This document shows, one piece after another, positions 18,075 to 27,405 of a stretch of 64,000 bases of DNA (its first letter is position 1; every line of letters starts with the position of its first letter). A program made the translations under genes and the position numbers. The stretch comes from Syntrophotalea acetylenivorans (GTDB lineage Bacteria > Desulfobacterota > Desulfuromonadia > Desulfuromonadales > Syntrophotaleaceae), in assembly GCF_001887775.1 (NCBI RefSeq), contig NZ_CP015519.1, positions 1,426,001 to 1,490,000 on the forward strand, read 5' to 3'. The notes below the pieces were generated by a model, which saw only the letters and a program-made list of their open reading frames with translations, did no database searches and was not told where the DNA came from.

Positions 18075-18770
18075 CTAGCCCCCCAACAGATAACCAACCC
18101 CCCGCACAGTCTTCAACATCTGAGGTTTTCGGGAAGGATCTCCCAACTTCTGGCGAATGCGTGAAATGTAGATGTCTACCGAGCGGTCATAACCGTTGTA
18201 TTGTACTCCGAGCAAATCTTCGTAAATCTTGTCGCGGCTGACCACCGCCCGGGCATTACAGGCCAAGTACCAGAGGAGATCGAATTCCCTGGAAGTCAGA
18301 TCAATAGACTGGCCTTCGACCCGGACTTCCCGCCGGCCCCCATCCACCTCCAGCGCTCCGAGGTTGAGGGTCCTTACCGGGGCGGCGAACGACCGCCTGC
18401 CGCGGCGCAGCAGGGCACGGATTTTTGCCACCAGCAGAGCGGGGCTTATCGGTTTGACAATAAAATCGTCTGCCCCCATTTCCAGGCCCAACACCTGATG
18501 CATTTCATCAACACAGTCAGCCATAACCAGCAACGGACCGGCATAGGTTTCCCTGATAGTCCTACAGACCGCGAGACGCTGAAGCGAGGGCAACGTGAGG
18601 TCAACCAGAATCAGTTCCGAGTTTTCTTCTGGAGTGGACGCTCCTTCAAGAGCCTCAGCCTTCAGCAGACAAACAGCAAAGCCTTCCCCCTCCAGACAAC
18701 CTACCAGGGGAGCAGCCAAACTACTGTCTTCGGATATCAATAAAATCGGACATTCTTTTTCCATAAGCAT
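18075..18770 (-). CDS. OmpR/PhoB-family response regulator (orphan)
   Basis: This DNA-binding response regulator of about 231 residues has a receiver domain with a single acidic pocket residue region SEDS, phosphoacceptor Asp in LVDLTLPS and Lys in IVKPISP, then a winged helix (LTSREFDLLWYLA, recognition region YNGYDRSVDIYISRIRQKL, end VRGVGYLLGG). No histidine kinase is adjacent on this strand; the Bae-like pair 1 kb away has its own regulator. The start is uncertain between ATG 18770 and 18764; the former has AGAAAG at suitable spacing. The regulon is unknown. Confidence 0.88.
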   Translation of the reverse strand: MLMEKECPILLISEDSSLAAPLVGCLEGEGFAVCLLKAEALEGASTPEENSELILVDLTLPSLQRLAVCRTIRETYAGPLLVMADCVDEMHQVLGLEMGADDFIVKPISPALLVAKIRALLRRGRRSFAAPVRTLNLGALEVDGGRREVRVEGQSIDLTSREFDLLWYLACNARAVVSRDKIYEDLLGVQYNGYDRSVDIYISRIRQKLGDPSRKPQMLKTVRGVGYLLGG

Positions 18771-18912
18771 ATACTGAACTTTCTGGTATTCAGCCTGCAA
18801 ATTGGTGTGGTGTAAGTGAAGCCCAGCCTTTTCCGGCCATCGGTCCCTTTACCAAAAACTTGTTGCATTTTTGTAACGGGCCAGAGACTTCGAAGCGTTG
18901 CCCCTATGTTTT

Positions 18913-19464
18913 CTAGTTTCCAGATTCCTGCATGTCAAAACGGGGTCCAAACCCTTCTGAACCATCGGGGCCTCCGCGACGCTTTTGGGGATGCGGACCC
19001 CGCAGTTTTTTCAACTTGTAAGCCAGGTCTGCCAGTTCCTGTTGTTCGGGTGTCAAGAGAGCATAAACCTGACTGCGGGTCCGGGCACGGCCGACCATCA
19101 GTTCGGCGTGTAACTGAGCCTTCTCGGCTGCCAGCTTACGCAAGACCTTTTCATCAAAGTTTTTGGGATTGCTCGCCAGGCGTAATTCCCGGTCGGTTTC
19201 TTTTATCTCGGCATGAACTTTTTCAGCCTGCTCACGGTTGGCCTCAAATAACTTTTTAGCCTCCTGGCGTTGCTCCTTACTCAGGTCGAAACTCTCGGCC
19301 AGGCGCTCCCAGTGACCACGCCTGGCGTCCATCCGACAGGGACCATTATCCGGGCTCGTCGCATCCGCCTTGCCGTCACGCTCCCAGGGGACCGCCAGGG
19401 CCGTCAAACTACCTCCCATTACCAGAACGCCGCACAGCACCATCAACCAGATTTTCTTTTTCAT
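18913..19464 (-). CDS. Spy/CpxP-like periplasmic protein (LTXXQ family)
   Basis: This 183-residue exported protein has a signal peptide (KKKIWLMVLCGVLVMGG) ending near ALA, followed by an all-helical periplasmic domain with LSKEQRQEAKKLFEANR and LTPEQQELADLAYKL, the two LTXXQ-type motifs of Spy/CpxP. E. coli Spy is an ATP-independent periplasmic chaperone induced by Bae and Cpx. Here the gene is divergent from a BaeS/BaeR-like pair, so regulation by that pair, and possibly feedback on the sensor as CpxP does, is a reasonable inference. The C-terminus is basic and glycine-rich. The start ATG is supported by AAGGAG 7 nt upstream. Confidence 0.85.
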   Translation of the reverse strand: MKKKIWLMVLCGVLVMGGSLTALAVPWERDGKADATSPDNGPCRMDARRGHWERLAESFDLSKEQRQEAKKLFEANREQAEKVHAEIKETDRELRLASNPKNFDEKVLRKLAAEKAQLHAELMVGRARTRSQVYALLTPEQQELADLAYKLKKLRGPHPQKRRGGPDGSEGFGPRFDMQESGN

Positions 19465-19730
19465 CTTTAATCTCCTTGTCGTTACGGGCAGCCAATCCAT
19501 GCACCAGCCCTTTGCTTGGCTTGTTGTCTATCAATCGGACCGGATAACAACCCCAGCGGAATACCATCTGCTTCCCTGCCGACAGCACTATGAATAGCGA
19601 ACGAATTTGCAGCAAATATGGAAGAAGTGTGAAAATAAGCCGTGATCAGACGAGATGGCTGGTATTGGCGTCCCGGAATGTGCTAGTAGAACGTATATAG
19701 CTTGCGAATCAGGAGCATTCAGAGAAAACG

Positions 19731-21185
19731 ATGAAAATCAGCATCAAATACCGACTTTTCCTGGCTTTCCTTGTCGCGACTCTTACTTTGGTGGCCAGCA
19801 TGTTTCTGGTCACCAAGTTGAGTTTTGACCGGGGCTTTTTGCGCTATATCAACAACGTTGAACAGCAGCGTATCGAACAACTGGCCAGCGAACTGGAACA
19901 GTCCTTTGCCGAAAACGGCAGCTGGGACTTTCTTCGCTACAACCCGCGAGCGTGGCGCCGGCTTATATTTGCCGCCAAGCCGGAAATCAATCTGGAACCT
20001 CCGCCTTTCGATAAACCGGTGAATCCCGCCGGCAGGTTCCCTGAAAGGGGTCCCATGCCGCCCCCTCCGCCTGTTTCCAGTAATCATTTTGAACGTCGCG
20101 TATTACTGCTGGATGCTGAGCAGAAGCGAATTTTCGGTCCGCGGCGCTATTCAGCAGACCTTGAACTGCTTTCCCTCAACGCCCAGGGAAATACGGTTGG
20201 CTATCTGGCGATCGTGCCGCCCCGGGCTCCGCGGGACCTTATCGATCCGCATCAGCAGCAGTTCTTTAAAAAACAACGCCGCTCATTCGCCATCATCGCC
20301 ATCGCTATGGCGGGGGCCGCTGCGCTGCTCTCAGTTCCCCTCTCCCGACGCCTGGTACGACGTATCACCGATCTGGCCGCTGCCACGCATCTGCTGACCG
20401 CCGGGCAGTACCAAACCCGGGTTCAGGCGACCGCCTCCGATGAACTCGGTCAACTGGCGCGGGACTTCAACAGCCTGGCCCTAACCCTGGAGAACAACGA
20501 GCAACTGCGACGACAATGGGTAGCCGACATCTCCCACGAATTGCGCACCCCCCTGGCAGTGCTTCGAGGTGAAATCGAAGCGCTGCAGGACGGCGTGCGA
20601 CCGCAAACTCCTCAGTCCATGTCTATGCTGCACGGCGAGGTCATGCACCTGAGTCGCCTGGTGGAAGACCTCTACCAGCTGGCCTTAGCCGACATCGACG
20701 CCCTCAGCTGCCGAAAAGAGCCGATCGACCTAAGCGAAATCCTGCAACAAACCGCCGATTCTTTTCGTGGAGAACTGGTCGCGCACGATGTGCGACTGAC
20801 CTGCGAATTTCCTGCAGGCAAAACCGTGTCCATGCTCGGTGACGACCGGCGCCTTCGCCAACTGTTCAGCAATCTGCTGGAAAACAGCCTGCGCTATACA
20901 GATAAAGGGGGAGAATTGCGCATAAGGATGACAACCGATGGACAACGGGCCGTCATCCATTTCGAAGATACCGCACCGGGCGTGGCGGAAGAAAAGCTGG
21001 AGCGGCTGTTCGACCGCCTCTACCGGGTCGAAAGCTCGCGCAGTCGAAACACCGGAGGAGCCGGCCTAGGCCTGGCTCTATGCAAAACCATCGTCGAGTC
21101 TCATGACGGAACCATCATCGCACGGCCTTCATCACTGGGCGGTCTGCGAATTGAAATCGACCTGCCGTTAAAGGGAATAACATGA
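19731..21185 (+). CDS. baeS: BaeS-like sensor histidine kinase
   Basis: This membrane-bound sensor kinase of 484 residues detects envelope stress. It has TM1 (about 8-28), a periplasmic domain with a proline-rich stretch (MPPPPPVSSN) and TM2 (about 181-205). HAMP, HisKA with SHELRTPLAVLRGE (His near 269) and HATPase with LFSNLLENSLRYTD, DTAPGV and GGAGLGLALC follow. The catalytic half closely matches E. coli BaeS from memory (LRGE..EALQDGV, VEDLYQLALADIDAL). The stop overlaps baeR by 4 nt. The divergent Spy-like gene supports a Bae-type role; the stimulus is unknown. Confidence 0.88.
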   Translation: MKISIKYRLFLAFLVATLTLVASMFLVTKLSFDRGFLRYINNVEQQRIEQLASELEQSFAENGSWDFLRYNPRAWRRLIFAAKPEINLEPPPFDKPVNPAGRFPERGPMPPPPPVSSNHFERRVLLLDAEQKRIFGPRRYSADLELLSLNAQGNTVGYLAIVPPRAPRDLIDPHQQQFFKKQRRSFAIIAIAMAGAAALLSVPLSRRLVRRITDLAAATHLLTAGQYQTRVQATASDELGQLARDFNSLALTLENNEQLRRQWVADISHELRTPLAVLRGEIEALQDGVRPQTPQSMSMLHGEVMHLSRLVEDLYQLALADIDALSCRKEPIDLSEILQQTADSFRGELVAHDVRLTCEFPAGKTVSMLGDDRRLRQLFSNLLENSLRYTDKGGELRIRMTTDGQRAVIHFEDTAPGVAEEKLERLFDRLYRVESSRSRNTGGAGLGLALCKTIVESHDGTIIARPSSLGGLRIEIDLPLKGIT

Positions 21186-21853
21186 TAAACCACAAGATTC
21201 TGGTCGTCGAGGACGAGGAACGTCTGGCGGGTATCCTGGCCGACTATCTGCACCAGGCGAATTTCGAGGCCCATTGTCTGGCAGACGGTACCGGTGTTGT
21301 GAGCTGGGTACGGGAAGAACAGCCGGCATTGATTCTGCTCGATCTGATGCTGCCCGGCCGTAACGGCATGGATATCTGTAAGGAGATCCGTACCTTCTCC
21401 GACGTGCCGATTATAATGGTCACTGCCCGGGTGGAAGAAATCGACCGCTTGCTAGGGTTGGAATTGGGCGCCGACGACTATATCTGCAAGCCCTTCAGCC
21501 CCCGAGAAGTAGTGGCCCGGGTCAAGGCCGTGCTACGCCGTTCTCAAGGACAGCAGGCCGTACAGGCTGAGGGGCTGACCCTAGACCAAACGACCTATCG
21601 TGCCACCCTCAACGGCCACGACCTTGCTCTAACCGCAGTGGAATTCAAACTGCTGCACTATCTGGCCGCCAACCCCGGTCGGCTCTTTTCCCGCCCTCAG
21701 TTGATGGAAAAAATCTATCCGGACCAGCGTATCGTCAGCGATCGCACCATCGACAGCCACATCAAAAAGCTACGCAAAAAGATCGCCTCTACGACACCAG
21801 ATCAGGAACTGATCCATTCGGTGTACGGAGTCGGCTACAAGTTCGAAGCCTGA
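21182..21853 (+). CDS. baeR: BaeR-like response regulator
   Basis: This OmpR-family regulator of 223 residues is cognate to the preceding kinase. The receiver has acidic pocket VEDEE, phospho-Asp in LLDLMLPGRNG and the strongly Bae-like segment RLLGLELGADDYICKPFSP. The winged helix ends with RTIDSHIKKLRKKI and VYGVGYKFEA. ATGA overlap with the kinase implies coupled translation. Likely targets, by analogy with E. coli, are the divergent Spy-like gene and efflux genes; no binding site was confirmed. A long inverted repeat follows the stop. Confidence 0.9.
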   Translation: MINHKILVVEDEERLAGILADYLHQANFEAHCLADGTGVVSWVREEQPALILLDLMLPGRNGMDICKEIRTFSDVPIIMVTARVEEIDRLLGLELGADDYICKPFSPREVVARVKAVLRRSQGQQAVQAEGLTLDQTTYRATLNGHDLALTAVEFKLLHYLAANPGRLFSRPQLMEKIYPDQRIVSDRTIDSHIKKLRKKIASTTPDQELIHSVYGVGYKFEA

Positions 21854-22285
21854 AAAATCAACTGTGGCATGCCCCACATGTGTGGACTTTAGTAGTGGGG
21901 CATTGCCACACATTGTTCATATGCAGTTACTGCCCCAGACTTAGGCGGCGTATCGAGCAGAAGGCTTTTGGAAGCCTAAAAAAACCCATCCTAAAAGTAA
22001 GTACCCAAAATCATTGAAAGATATTTGCAAACGAGAATTTTGAACAAGTCTTATCCCGCATTTAAAAGATCTGCTCCGCTATATTGGAACAACTATTGCG
22101 TTTAATCACAATCCAAAGATTGTGCAAGTTCACACCTTGGGAGTACGGAGAAATGCGGAAATGATTAAATCAAAAACAACGGCCCAAAACCTAACTCTCT
22201 CCTTGCCGGCCTTGTTCGGAAATCTCCTATTTGGCGAGGCCTTGGCCTCCATGCCTTCTTTCCCGACCAACAACGGAGGCGCAAA
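21854..22285. other. 432-bp region upstream of the PAS-GGDEF-EAL gene
   Basis: Besides the long inverted repeat there is a perfect CACAATC-CAAA-GATTGTG palindrome at 22107-22124 (possible operator or hairpin). A 46-codon frame (22161-22301) overlaps the downstream TTG start. I looked for a cyclic-di-GMP (GEMM) riboswitch core and did not see one. Confidence 0.5.
21864..21909. repeat. inverted repeat after baeR
   Basis: GTGGCATGCCCCAC and GTGGGGCATTGCCAC pair as a 14-15 bp stem with one bulge across 17 nt, immediately after the baeR stop. No T tract follows, so it may be an mRNA 3'-end stabiliser rather than a classical terminator. Confidence 0.65.
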
Positions 22286-24721
22286 TTGCAAAAAGAATTA
22301 AATAAACTGCGCCGCGAAAACCAATCCGTCCAAAACCTTTTCCAAAACATTCCCGATTTCCTTGTAGTTCTGGATCGGGATCTGCGCATTCAATACTGCA
22401 ACTGGCGAGGCTGCTACGCCAAGGTGCCTGAAGAGCACCGCGTGAGCGGAATCCGCTGCTACGAAGCCTTTTACCCGGAACAGGACGGCCCCTGCGACCC
22501 CTGCCCTGCGCAGACTGTTTTTGCCAGTGGCCAACCGACTACCCAGATCAAACATAATTCCAGGATCGGTTTTCTGGAGTCTCGCTGTTTCCCGATCTTC
22601 AACGAAAAGGGGCAAATTGTCTCGGTCGCCGCACAGATCTGCGATGTCACCGACCGGATTCAAGCCGATAAAGCCCTCAAAGAAAGCGAAAGAAAGCTGC
22701 AGGCGATCCTCCACTCCATACACGACCCTATCCGTGTGGTGGACAAGGAACTGAATATCGTCTGGGCCAACGAGGCGGCGCACAAAATCTTCGGCGAACC
22801 GATCCTCAGCAAGAAATGCTGCTCCATCTACAAGCTTGATATAAACCATTTCGATGTCTCTTGTTGCCCGACCAAGGCAGCCCTGGCCGACGGCAAAACT
22901 CATCAGCATATCCTCACCATCCCACTCGCCGACGACGAAGTGCATACTTTCAAAACCTCCTCCCACGTCATCGAATGGGACCAAGAGCGGCAACCGGCTG
23001 CGGTACTTGAGGTATTCTGGGACATCACCGAGATCAAGCGTACTGATGAAGCTCTGCGACGTAGCGAAACGCTTTTCCGCACTGTGGTTGAATCGAGCAA
23101 AGACGCCATGGTGGCCATCGACCGCAACGGCCTCATCACCCTCTTCAACCCCGGTGCGGAAAAGATCTTCGGTCGCTCCAGGGAAGAGATGCTGAACACC
23201 CCAGTGGAAGGACTGATGCCCGCCGCCTACCGTATGGCCCACAGCCAGTATATCCGAGATTTCTTTACTGGCACCAAACAGCCCGTGGCTATGGGCAAGA
23301 CCCTCGAGTTGCAAGCGGTGCGCAACAACGGCGATACCTTTCCCGTTGAGTTATCCCTCTCCCAGGGCCAGGCAGGCAGCGAGCCTTTCGTGCTGGCGGT
23401 AATTCGCGATATTAGCGAACGCAAGCTGATCGAGCAGCAATTGATTCACCAGGCCAATTACGACAGCCTCACCGGACTGCCTAACCGCACCCTGATTCTC
23501 GACCGCCTGAAACAGGCCGTCGCCTTTGAACAGCGCCATGAACGGCATCTGGCGGTGATGCTGCTCGACCTGGACAATTTCAAGGCCATTAACGACAGCC
23601 TCGGTCACGACGGCGGTAACCTGCTGCTAAAGGAGGTGGCCCAGCGGCTCTCGGAAACCGTGCGCGACACCGATACGGTCGGCCGCCTGTATGGTGACGA
23701 ATTCGTTATTTTGGCACGGGACATGGGCAGCACCGAGGGGGTGATGAGGCTGGTCAGCAAAGTGGCCCAGGCCTTTGACAAGCCTTTTTCCATCGCCGGC
23801 GGCGAGTTTCTGACCAGCTTCAGCACCGGCATTGCCCTGTTTCCTGGGGACGGCAGCGATGCCGACGAACTGCTGAAAAAAGCCGACACGGCCATGTACG
23901 CAAGTAAGAAAGGCGGCAAAAACCGCTTCAGTTTCTTCGCCCCCAGCATGGAAGAGAGTATCCGCCAAAGGCTGCAACTGGAAAAAATGCTTCAGCAGGC
24001 TGTGATGAACCGGGAATTCTTTTTGCACTACCAACCGCGAGTCGATACCGCCAGTGGCCGAATTATTGGCTTGGAAGCTCTGCTGCGCTGGACCCCCGAC
24101 GGACACCCCCCTATTTCTCCGGACCAGTTCGTGCCGATCCTGGAAGAAACGGGTGGGATCGAGGAAATAGGCGAGTGGATACTGGAAACGGTCTGTCGAA
24201 CAGCCAGGGCTTGGCAGCAAATGGGATTACCCTCGGTGCGAGTCTGGGTCAACATTTCGGGCAAGCAGTTTCAGGACAAATATCTGTTTGAAAAAATTGA
24301 AAAGATCCTCGCCGTTACCGGCCTGTCTCCCCGTTACCTGGGCCTGGAATTGACTGAGAGCGTCCTGATGCAAGACGTGGAAGTACATATCGCTAAACTG
24401 AAGCAACTCAAGCAACTTGGGGTGATGATCTCACTGGACGATTTTGGCACCGGCTACTCTTCGCTGAGTTATCTGAAAAGATTCCCCATCGACGAAATCA
24501 AGATCGATCGGTCGTTTGTTAACGGCCTGCTCACCGACGAAAACGATACGGCCATCGTCCGCACCATCCTCGCCATGGCCCAAAGCCTCGGCCTGCGGGT
24601 TGTCGCTGAAGGGGTTGAAACGCCAGGCCAGAGGGACTTTTTAACTGAGCAACACTGCGATGAAATGCAGGGATACCTCTTTAGCAAACCCGTCCCCCCC
24701 AATCGGTTGTCGACCTGCTAA
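22286..24721 (+). CDS. PAS-PAS-PAS-GGDEF-EAL cyclic-di-GMP protein
   Basis: This soluble protein of 811 residues has three PAS domains (about 10-125, 135-255, 262-380), then GGDEF and EAL domains. PAS1 contains CYEAFYPEQDGPCDPCP and PAS2 contains CCSIYKLDINHFDVSCCP, cysteine clusters shared with neighbouring sensors. The GGDEF motif is YGDEF, with the first glycine replaced, although the inhibitory-site RDTD is kept. The EAL side looks intact: EALLRW, NISGKQF, ELTESV, DDFGTGYSSL, KIDRSF and EGVET. A net phosphodiesterase with a regulatory GGDEF is the simplest reading. The TTG start at 22286 has GGAGG 6 nt upstream. Confidence 0.9.
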   Translation: MQKELNKLRRENQSVQNLFQNIPDFLVVLDRDLRIQYCNWRGCYAKVPEEHRVSGIRCYEAFYPEQDGPCDPCPAQTVFASGQPTTQIKHNSRIGFLESRCFPIFNEKGQIVSVAAQICDVTDRIQADKALKESERKLQAILHSIHDPIRVVDKELNIVWANEAAHKIFGEPILSKKCCSIYKLDINHFDVSCCPTKAALADGKTHQHILTIPLADDEVHTFKTSSHVIEWDQERQPAAVLEVFWDITEIKRTDEALRRSETLFRTVVESSKDAMVAIDRNGLITLFNPGAEKIFGRSREEMLNTPVEGLMPAAYRMAHSQYIRDFFTGTKQPVAMGKTLELQAVRNNGDTFPVELSLSQGQAGSEPFVLAVIRDISERKLIEQQLIHQANYDSLTGLPNRTLILDRLKQAVAFEQRHERHLAVMLLDLDNFKAINDSLGHDGGNLLLKEVAQRLSETVRDTDTVGRLYGDEFVILARDMGSTEGVMRLVSKVAQAFDKPFSIAGGEFLTSFSTGIALFPGDGSDADELLKKADTAMYASKKGGKNRFSFFAPSMEESIRQRLQLEKMLQQAVMNREFFLHYQPRVDTASGRIIGLEALLRWTPDGHPPISPDQFVPILEETGGIEEIGEWILETVCRTARAWQQMGLPSVRVWVNISGKQFQDKYLFEKIEKILAVTGLSPRYLGLELTESVLMQDVEVHIAKLKQLKQLGVMISLDDFGTGYSSLSYLKRFPIDEIKIDRSFVNGLLTDENDTAIVRTILAMAQSLGLRVVAEGVETPGQRDFLTEQHCDEMQGYLFSKPVPPNRLSTC

Positions 24722-25406
24722 CCTCCCAAAAACACCACAGGGCGCCACCTTCGATTTACTCGCAGCAGAACAACTCAACGCCTGCGTTCGGTTGAACGAG
24801 CCATCGTAGATTCCTGCCGCCAACCACTGCTTCCCATTTGACTCCGGAACAGGATAAGGCTGCCCTCTCCTGCGACCGAATCAGTATCCAGCAGCAAGCC
24901 ACGGCCAGAAAAGGAATATTTAAAATTTCATCAAATAATCGGGTGGAATGGACCCGCCCCTGTCTCTAAATTAGCCGAAACATATTAACCTTGAAATCTT
25001 TTCACCCGGAGACATTGTCTGTAAAAAATTTAAGCCAGCTAATCAGCCTGGCGAATTTAGGCTTCACCTTCGCCGCATTAATTAGAAACACACAACCTGC
25101 ACAATGCTTTATGTGTGTACGCCAATCTTTCTACCTGCTAAAAGAATCGTGCATTAGCCTGACCAAATCTCCCAGATGTGTATATATCGCCTGGCAAAAG
25201 GCTGTTTTTCTTCTACCGGCAACAAATTTGGCACCACGGACCTTTATTTATTAGCGCTTCAGTAATTTTTTGTTTTGGTCCGCAACGTATTGTCGTTACA
25301 ATGGGTTCCGGTAAATCCTGCTAGGCGACCAGACAGATTATAGCGACCAAACTGGGTTATGAATGCACGAGTCGAGTTGCATGAAACTCACGACATGAGG
25401 ACTTCC
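24722..25406. other. 685-bp intergenic region
   Basis: I see no credible gene. A short frame at 24991-25254 has poor composition and no convincing start. A weak GCCT/AGGC hairpin followed by TGTTTTTCTT near 25190-25213 could be a terminator. The promoter of the next gene should lie near 25260-25400 but is not obvious. Confidence 0.45.
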
Positions 25407-27185
25407 ATGACAACGGATGTTGACAAACCCCGGACGCAACTCAAGGCCGAACTGGCAGCAGCCCACCAGGAACTGGCAGCCCTTAGGCAGCAAATCGAAG
25501 CGGATCGCAAGGCACCGTCCATTGCCGCGCAGGTTCAAGACCTGAGTTCGGCTTGCCACACAGAAAACCAGAACGACCTTCAGCTGCGCCAGGCCAACCG
25601 GGATCTGCAACACTACAAGGGAATCGTTTCTTCCACCCCGGATCTGATCGCCCTGATCGACAGCGATTACGTCTGTCGGGTGGTTAACGACAGCTATCTA
25701 AACGCCTTTGCCCGCCAGCCCGGGGAAATCATCGACCGGCCCGTTGCCGAACTATTCGGCGAAGAGGACTTCGACAGCACTATTCGGCCCCACCTGGTTG
25801 AGGCTTTTAACGGTGATACGGTGCGATACGAGCGCTGGGTCACCTTTTCTTCCGGCGGCCGCCGACTGTGCGCCATCACCTTTCATCCGGTGCCGGAACC
25901 GGAGGGACCTATCTGTCACGTTGCCGCCAATATCCGGGATATCACCGAAGGCAAGCAGGCCGTGGTTGATCGTCAGCGAATTTTCGAAGCTTCTTTCGAC
26001 ATGCTCTGTTTCATCGGCATCGATGGCTGCTTCAAGGATCTCAATCCTTCCTGGACCCGCACCCTTGGCTGGAGCGTCGCCGAACTGCTTAACACACCTT
26101 GGCTGGATCTGGTTCATCCGGAGGATCGCCGAATTGCTGTCGAAGGTGAAGAGAGGCTGCTACTGAGGCAACAGACCGGCACCTGCGAATACCGGTTGCG
26201 CTGCAAGGACGGCCGCTATCGCTGGGTAGTCTGGAACGCCAGCGCCGATCTGGAGCGTCAGGAAATCTTTGCCACCATGCGTGATATCACTGACAGCAAA
26301 TTAATGCAGGAAGCGCTCAAGTCCTCGGTTCGAAAGTACCGAACCTTTTTCGATTCTGCCGGCGACGCGGTATTCGTTCACGATTTCTCCGAGCGTTTAC
26401 TGGATGTCAACCGAGTGGCCTGCGAACGTCTCGGCTACAGTCGGGAGGAGTTGCTGTCAATGCCGATGGACCGGCTCAAAAAGACCCAAACAGCCATCAG
26501 CTCCCCCCAACTGCTCGACAAAATTGAGGAGGACGGCCACGTCTCTTTCGAAGCCCACCATCAGACCAAAGACGGACGGGAACTGCTGGTCTGGACCAAC
26601 GCCAAGCGCACGGAATACGACGGCCTACCTGCCATCCTCAGCATCTGCCGCGACATCTCGGAGCGCAAACGCATAGAGAACGAGCTACGTAATCTGGCCA
26701 TCACCGACTCCCTGACCGGCGCCTGGAACCGACGTTACTTTATCAGCCGCGCCAAGGAGGAGCTGGCCCGTAGCCTCCGCTACACTCCCCCCTTCGCTCT
26801 GCTGATACTCGATATCGACTTTTTCAAGCTGATCAACGACACCTACGGTCACGATGTCGGTGATGAGGTTCTCAAAAGCCTGACTGAACGCTGCCGCATG
26901 GAACTGCGGGAAACCGACGTTTTCGCCCGTTTCGGCGGCGAAGAATTCGCCGCCCTATTGCCACAGATCAGTCGGGAGAATGCTTTGTTGACCGCGGAAC
27001 GCCTTCGCACCTCCATAGCCACCATGCCGATGGAGCAGATCAGCGAAACCTTTTCCATCACCGTCAGCATCGGCATATCTCTCTTTAACGGCCAGGAAAC
27101 TTCCATCGAAGAATTGATAAAACAGGCCGACCAGGCCATGTACCGGGCAAAAAAACAGGGACGCAACCGCGTCGAGTTCTTCTAG
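25407..27185 (+). CDS. PAS-PAS-PAS-GGDEF diguanylate cyclase
   Basis: This soluble diguanylate cyclase of about 592 residues has an N-terminal coiled coil (KAELAAAHQELAALRQQIEA), three PAS/PAC domains (about 70-185, 190-310, 315-435) and a C-terminal GGDEF domain. The active motif is GGEEF, preceded by the inhibitory site RETD, so the cyclase should be active and feedback-controlled. The frame opens at ATG 25359, but ATG 25407 has TGAGGA 6 nt upstream and is preferred. PAS1 here lacks the cysteine cluster seen in the neighbouring sensors. A hairpin follows. Confidence 0.9.
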   Translation: MTTDVDKPRTQLKAELAAAHQELAALRQQIEADRKAPSIAAQVQDLSSACHTENQNDLQLRQANRDLQHYKGIVSSTPDLIALIDSDYVCRVVNDSYLNAFARQPGEIIDRPVAELFGEEDFDSTIRPHLVEAFNGDTVRYERWVTFSSGGRRLCAITFHPVPEPEGPICHVAANIRDITEGKQAVVDRQRIFEASFDMLCFIGIDGCFKDLNPSWTRTLGWSVAELLNTPWLDLVHPEDRRIAVEGEERLLLRQQTGTCEYRLRCKDGRYRWVVWNASADLERQEIFATMRDITDSKLMQEALKSSVRKYRTFFDSAGDAVFVHDFSERLLDVNRVACERLGYSREELLSMPMDRLKKTQTAISSPQLLDKIEEDGHVSFEAHHQTKDGRELLVWTNAKRTEYDGLPAILSICRDISERKRIENELRNLAITDSLTGAWNRRYFISRAKEELARSLRYTPPFALLILDIDFFKLINDTYGHDVGDEVLKSLTERCRMELRETDVFARFGGEEFAALLPQISRENALLTAERLRTSIATMPMEQISETFSITVSIGISLFNGQETSIEELIKQADQAMYRAKKQGRNRVEFF

Positions 27186-27208
27186 CTCCCGATTGTTCAC
27201 CTGTTAAA

Positions 27209-27250
27209 GACGAAAGCCCCACCGAGAACTATCATCGGCAGGGCTGTTTC
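27209..27250 (+). terminator. probable terminator after the PAS-GGDEF gene
   Basis: AGCCC and GGGCT flank an inner CCGA/TCGG pairing, and the hairpin is followed by GTTTCGTTTT, shortly after the stop at 27185. Confidence 0.65.
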
Positions 27251-27321
27251 GTTTTGGACGATTGAAAACAGAAAACACTCAATATCGATCAAAAACGCCG
27301 GCGGCGCAAAAAACTATAGGA

Positions 27322-27405
27322 TGGCTAAGCAAAAATAAACATCCAGCATCTCGAAATCCTTTAAAAAGGCCGCAACCATAGAGGGGTTTTTGCGAGGCCG
27401 TCAAA
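27322..27405. repeat. palindromic intergenic repeat, copy A
   Basis: The left end TGGCTAAGCAAAAAT is identical to the left end of the element at 59044-59171, and the right end TTTTTGCGAGGCCGTCAAA matches its right end at 17 of 19 positions. The ends are imperfect inverted repeats of each other (GGCnnnGCAAAAA). On the minus strand the right end supplies the TGA stop of the PAS-GGDEF gene. It also forms a hairpin followed by TTTTT (27362-27400), so it can act as that gene's terminator. The interior differs from copy B. Confidence 0.75.

Noticed and set aside
21967-21993. AGGCTT/AAGCCT hairpin followed by A7 as terminator
   Set aside because: The tract after the stem is A on the plus strand and not T on the minus strand, so it would not terminate in either direction.
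21854-22285. Cyclic-di-GMP (GEMM) riboswitch upstream of the GGDEF-EAL gene
   Set aside because: I looked for the conserved GEMM core around the tetraloop receptor and the CGCAAAGC segment and did not find it in this or the other leaders.
24991-25254. 87-codon frame in the 685-bp spacer
   Set aside because: Composition is unlike neighbouring genes, there is no convincing start signal and no family resemblance.
25225-25260. Sigma-54 promoter (TGGCACC...) before the PAS-GGDEF gene
   Set aside because: The -24-like GG is present but the required GC at -12 spacing is not.
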